DNA from: Prochlorothrix sp035285005
Lineage (GTDB): Bacteria > Cyanobacteriota > Cyanobacteriia > Prochlorotrichales > Prochlorotrichaceae
Direction of reading: 5' to 3'
Assembly (NCBI GenBank): GCA_035285005.1
Contig: JAYKIB010000059.1
Span: 1 to 8,146 of the forward strand
DNA: 8,146 nucleotides
Shown: piece by piece, positions 5,970-8,146 of the stretch
Layout: every line of letters starts with the position of its first letter
Numbering within the stretch: the stretch's first letter is position 1
Program-made: the position numbers and the translations under genes
Notes under the pieces: model-generated
The model's database searches: none
The model's input: the letters and a program-made list of their open reading frames with translations, nothing else
What the model was told of the DNA's origin: nothing

Positions 5970-5991
5970 TTTAGGGCACCTCGATTAATTG
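5952..5991. terminator. 18-bp-arm perfect palindrome at the junction of repeat copies 3 and 4
   Basis: Arms 5952-5969 and 5974-5991 are perfectly complementary around the 4-nt loop TTTA. The arm sequence is the element's left end and its inverted duplicate. It lies between two converging genes. Transcribed from either strand it would give a very stable hairpin, so it is a plausible bidirectional transcription end or RNA-stabilising structure. No long T-run follows, so it is not a textbook intrinsic terminator. Confidence 0.5.
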
Positions 5992-6072
5992 TGGCAGGCG
6001 GCGAAGCCGCCTGCCACAACCCTGATGCTGTTGTGGGTACTGCCATGGAAATTTGAATTTTTCGAGGTGCCC
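5974..6072 (+). repeat. 99-bp hairpin repeat, copy 4 (intact)
   Basis: Terminal inverted repeats GGGCACCTCGA (5974-5984) and TCGAGGTGCCC (6062-6072) are perfect. The central stem pairs 5989-6002 with 6006-6019 over 14 bp without mismatch around GAA. TA flanks both sides (5972-5973 and 6073-6074). The last base of the element, read on the minus strand, is the G of the TAG stop codon of the glycosyltransferase gene, so that gene ends inside the element boundary. Confidence 0.88.
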
Positions 6073-7514
6073 TAAAAAAACTTGATCTTTCGAGATGCAT
6101 AAAAGCACATATTCAATAACTTTAGTCCTTCCTTGACATGGGCAATATTTGACTGTCCATAACTGCGCGGTTGATACCGTACCGGCACCTCCACAATCCG
6201 TAATCCCAGTTTAGCCGCCCCAAAGAGCAACTCAAAGTCTCCAAATGGATCGAAATTACCGAAATAGTCCTTCTGGGACTTTAACTTCTCATAGTCCTGC
6301 TTCCATATGACCTTCGTACCACAGAGTGTATCCTTCAGGGGAATGCTGAGTAAGAACGAAAATACTAGACTAAAAAACTTATTTGCCAACATATTTATCC
6401 ACGGCATGGCCTGATTCGAGCAGGGATAAATTAACCGTGATCCATTAATAAACTCCCCTCGATCGCTCGCAATTACCTCATAAAAATGCTCGAGATCCTC
6501 CGGCTGTACCGTCAAATCCGCATCCAAAATCATTAAAATCTCTCCCGTTGCCGCCGCAAACCCCAAATGTACGGCATCTGCCTTGCCGCGCCCGGTCTGC
6601 TGGAGAGCCTTCACCCGATGAGGTCCCTCATAAGCATCTACCACACGCTGAATTTCAGCCCATGTGTGATCCTGGGAATTCCCCTCCACAAAGATCACCT
6701 CCGTCAATGACCCCAGCACGGGAAGCCGATCGATCGTTGCTGCAATATTACCCGCCTCGTTACGGGCAGGCACAACGACTGAGCAAGAGGGAAGAGGATT
6801 TGCGGGCTGAACAAGTTGCGATCGGGCAATAATATAATTAGTTAAACAGAAATGCTCTAGAACTGGCAGTGCTCTCAAGTATCGATTACAAAGTCCTGCG
6901 ACGATCGGCACGGGTTTAGGACAGAGAAATCGCCGCCCCCGCTGGTTGATTTGATAACCCGTGATCGTCAGTAGATTACTCACATCATCTAACGAAAGCC
7001 AACTGTGGGGAGGCTGGGGTCTACGCTCTCCGATCGCTTCCGCCAGATTCAAAATTGGCTGCCAGAGATGGTTGTGGAAACTCAGGATGACGTGAGTGGA
7101 ACGATGGCAAAAGGGATGAAGCCGTTGCAGTACGGTTTGAATATCCTGCAAGTGACCAATCACATTGGAGAGAATAATATAGTCGAAGGTTTGGTGCCCA
7201 GATGCCAGTTGGCTTGGCTCTAACTGCTCCGCATCTAAACAATAAAAGTGGAGTTGGGGATATTGGGCCGCTGCTAAATCCACAATCGGCTGAGCAAAGT
7301 CAATCCCCACACCCACCGCTGGGTTGAGAGCATGGAGTAGGTCGCCCAACCCGCAGCCCAGTTCCAAGACGCGACTTTGGGGCGGAATAAAAAATTGATG
7401 GAGATATTCTAAATCCCGGTAGAAAAAGCGGTTCTTCCGGTTCCAGCGGCTGAGGTTAGGCGCAACGTCTTCAAAATACTGGCGAATCGGGCTGATGGGG
7501 GCGGTGGTGCTCAT
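6072..7514 (-). CDS. Fused SAM-dependent methyltransferase / family 2 glycosyltransferase
   Basis: This 480-residue protein joins two enzymes. Residues ~10-235 form a class I methyltransferase: SAM-binding motif I VLELGCGLGDLL (49-60), acidic motif II GIDF (70-73), and DYIILSNVIGHLQD (111-124) as post-I/motif IV. Residues ~242-480 form a GT-A fold, GT2 domain of the dolichol-phosphate-mannose-synthase type: SVVVPARNEAGNI (245-257), IFVEGNSQDHT (274-284), GRGKADAVHLGF (308-319), the metal/sugar-nucleotide motif LDADLT (330-335), and DPFGDFELLF (422-431) leading to VPVRYQPRSYGQSN. No membrane segment follows the GT domain, so it probably acts at the cytoplasmic membrane face with a partner. The substrate is unknown; a lipid-linked sugar or an envelope glycan is plausible. 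The ATG at 7514 lacks a clear ribosome-binding site, but it lies 14 bp after the upstream gene's stop, which suggests translational coupling. Confidence 0.9.
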   Translation of the reverse strand: MSTTAPISPIRQYFEDVAPNLSRWNRKNRFFYRDLEYLHQFFIPPQSRVLELGCGLGDLLHALNPAVGVGIDFAQPIVDLAAAQYPQLHFYCLDAEQLEPSQLASGHQTFDYIILSNVIGHLQDIQTVLQRLHPFCHRSTHVILSFHNHLWQPILNLAEAIGERRPQPPHSWLSLDDVSNLLTITGYQINQRGRRFLCPKPVPIVAGLCNRYLRALPVLEHFCLTNYIIARSQLVQPANPLPSCSVVVPARNEAGNIAATIDRLPVLGSLTEVIFVEGNSQDHTWAEIQRVVDAYEGPHRVKALQQTGRGKADAVHLGFAAATGEILMILDADLTVQPEDLEHFYEVIASDRGEFINGSRLIYPCSNQAMPWINMLANKFFSLVFSFLLSIPLKDTLCGTKVIWKQDYEKLKSQKDYFGNFDPFGDFELLFGAAKLGLRIVEVPVRYQPRSYGQSNIAHVKEGLKLLNMCFYASRKIKFF

Positions 7515-7528
7515 AATAAAGATGGGGA

Positions 7529-8128
7529 TTAAAACGATCGCTGAATCAGCTGCCAGCCGTTAATTTCACCCCAGTTTTGGTAAGGCACCGAAGCTGTATC
7601 CAGGGCTACGGTGTCACTGACCCAAGCATAGGCACCGGGAGAGAGTTGATCGAGACTGGTCCAAGACTGACCGGGATGGGTGGTATAAAACTCTAGCAGT
7701 AATCCAGTCTTACGGGCTTGAGTGCTCAGGTCCTGGCCCCGAATCCAGTGAATGTGCTCAGATTGGATGAGGGCTGCGATCGACTCCTGCTCCAGGAACG
7801 TTTTTAATTGGGGGTTGTAGTTTCCCCAGAGTCCCGTGCTGCCCAACAGAGCGATCGTCAGCCAAGGACCACAGAGCAGACTGCCCAGCCAGGGCCAGAA
7901 CCGACGACGATCGCGTAGCATCTGCCGATCGCGCCAGGTGATTACGCCCATCACCAGCCACGGTCCCCCCCAAGTTAGGGCCAACAACCCATAGGTTAAA
8001 TTATCCGCCGGCAGTATCCCGAGGCCAATCGCCACCCACACCCCTACCCCACCTAAGGTCAAAAGTAATCCCAGACCACTGGCTATCCAGAGCAGTCCCC
8101 AGTTCCAGTAGCTGACCCTAGGGTGCAT
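7529..8128 (-). CDS. Small membrane protein of unknown function, operon partner of the methyltransferase/glycosyltransferase
   Basis: I do not recognise this 199-residue protein. The ATG at 8128 is preceded on the minus strand by AGGGGGAGCA, a purine-rich ribosome-binding site. The first half has three likely membrane segments (about 10-38, 44-64 and 78-97), with a very basic loop RDRQMLRDRRRF (66-77) between the second and third that should face the cytoplasm. Residues ~100-199 are a soluble, mixed-charge domain containing LLLEFYTTHPGQSWTSLD and PYQNWGEINGW, with no catalytic motif I can name. If the loop is cytoplasmic, this C-terminal domain would be outside, in the periplasm or thylakoid lumen. 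The stop is 14 bp from the start of the fusion enzyme gene, so they likely form one transcript; a role in anchoring or in the same glycan pathway is inference. The promoter would lie beyond the window edge. Confidence 0.8.
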   Translation of the reverse strand: MHPRVSYWNWGLLWIASGLGLLLTLGGVGVWVAIGLGILPADNLTYGLLALTWGGPWLVMGVITWRDRQMLRDRRRFWPWLGSLLCGPWLTIALLGSTGLWGNYNPQLKTFLEQESIAALIQSEHIHWIRGQDLSTQARKTGLLLEFYTTHPGQSWTSLDQLSPGAYAWVSDTVALDTASVPYQNWGEINGWQLIQRSF

Positions 8129-8146
8129 TGCTCCCCCTTGAATAGG

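Overview
The window looks like chromosomal DNA of a cyanobacterium. The HIP1 octamer GCGATCGC occurs perfectly at 141-148, 2416-2423 and 2524-2531, and many 7-of-8 relatives (CGATCG cores) are scattered over both coding and non-coding DNA. The gene content fits: a PAS signalling protein, a DUF4126-type membrane protein and a methyltransferase-glycosyltransferase fusion. The genus cannot be fixed from the sequence alone. No rRNA, tRNA, CRISPR array, transposase or phage gene was recognised.

Layout. 2-511 (+) is the 3' end of a PAS-domain sensor gene. 511-909 is non-coding and holds a relic end and one copy of a 99-bp hairpin repeat, then the leader of the next gene. 910-1911 (+) encodes an unrecognised protein with an acidic, internally repeated, disordered-looking body and a basic C-terminal tandem repeat; a second copy of the 99-bp element starts 1 bp after its stop. 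2259-4599 (-) is a two-gene, overlapping cluster: 5-formyltetrahydrofolate cyclo-ligase followed by bifunctional NAD(P)HX epimerase/dehydratase (Nnr). Both enzymes repair or recycle damaged or dead-end cofactors. 4600-5101 is a divergent intergenic region containing a small inverted-repeat element (4667-4778) with TA at each end. 5102-5764 (+) is a DUF4126-like membrane protein. 5765-6071 is a convergent intergenic region packed with a degenerate and an intact copy of the 99-bp element, their junction forming an 18-bp-arm palindrome. 6072-8128 (-) is a probable two-gene operon: a small membrane protein, then a methyltransferase/GT2 glycosyltransferase fusion.

The most notable non-genic signal is the 99-bp repeat family. 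It has terminal inverted repeats GGGCACCTCGA/TCGAGGTGCCC and a 14-bp central stem with a 3-nt loop, whose variable base pairs change in a compensating way between three copies. Its ends touch or nearly touch the stop codons of three genes, and TA followed by the element's first G forms TAG in two of them. It looks like a non-autonomous (MITE- or REP-like) element that also acts as, or is tolerated as, a 3'-end structure.
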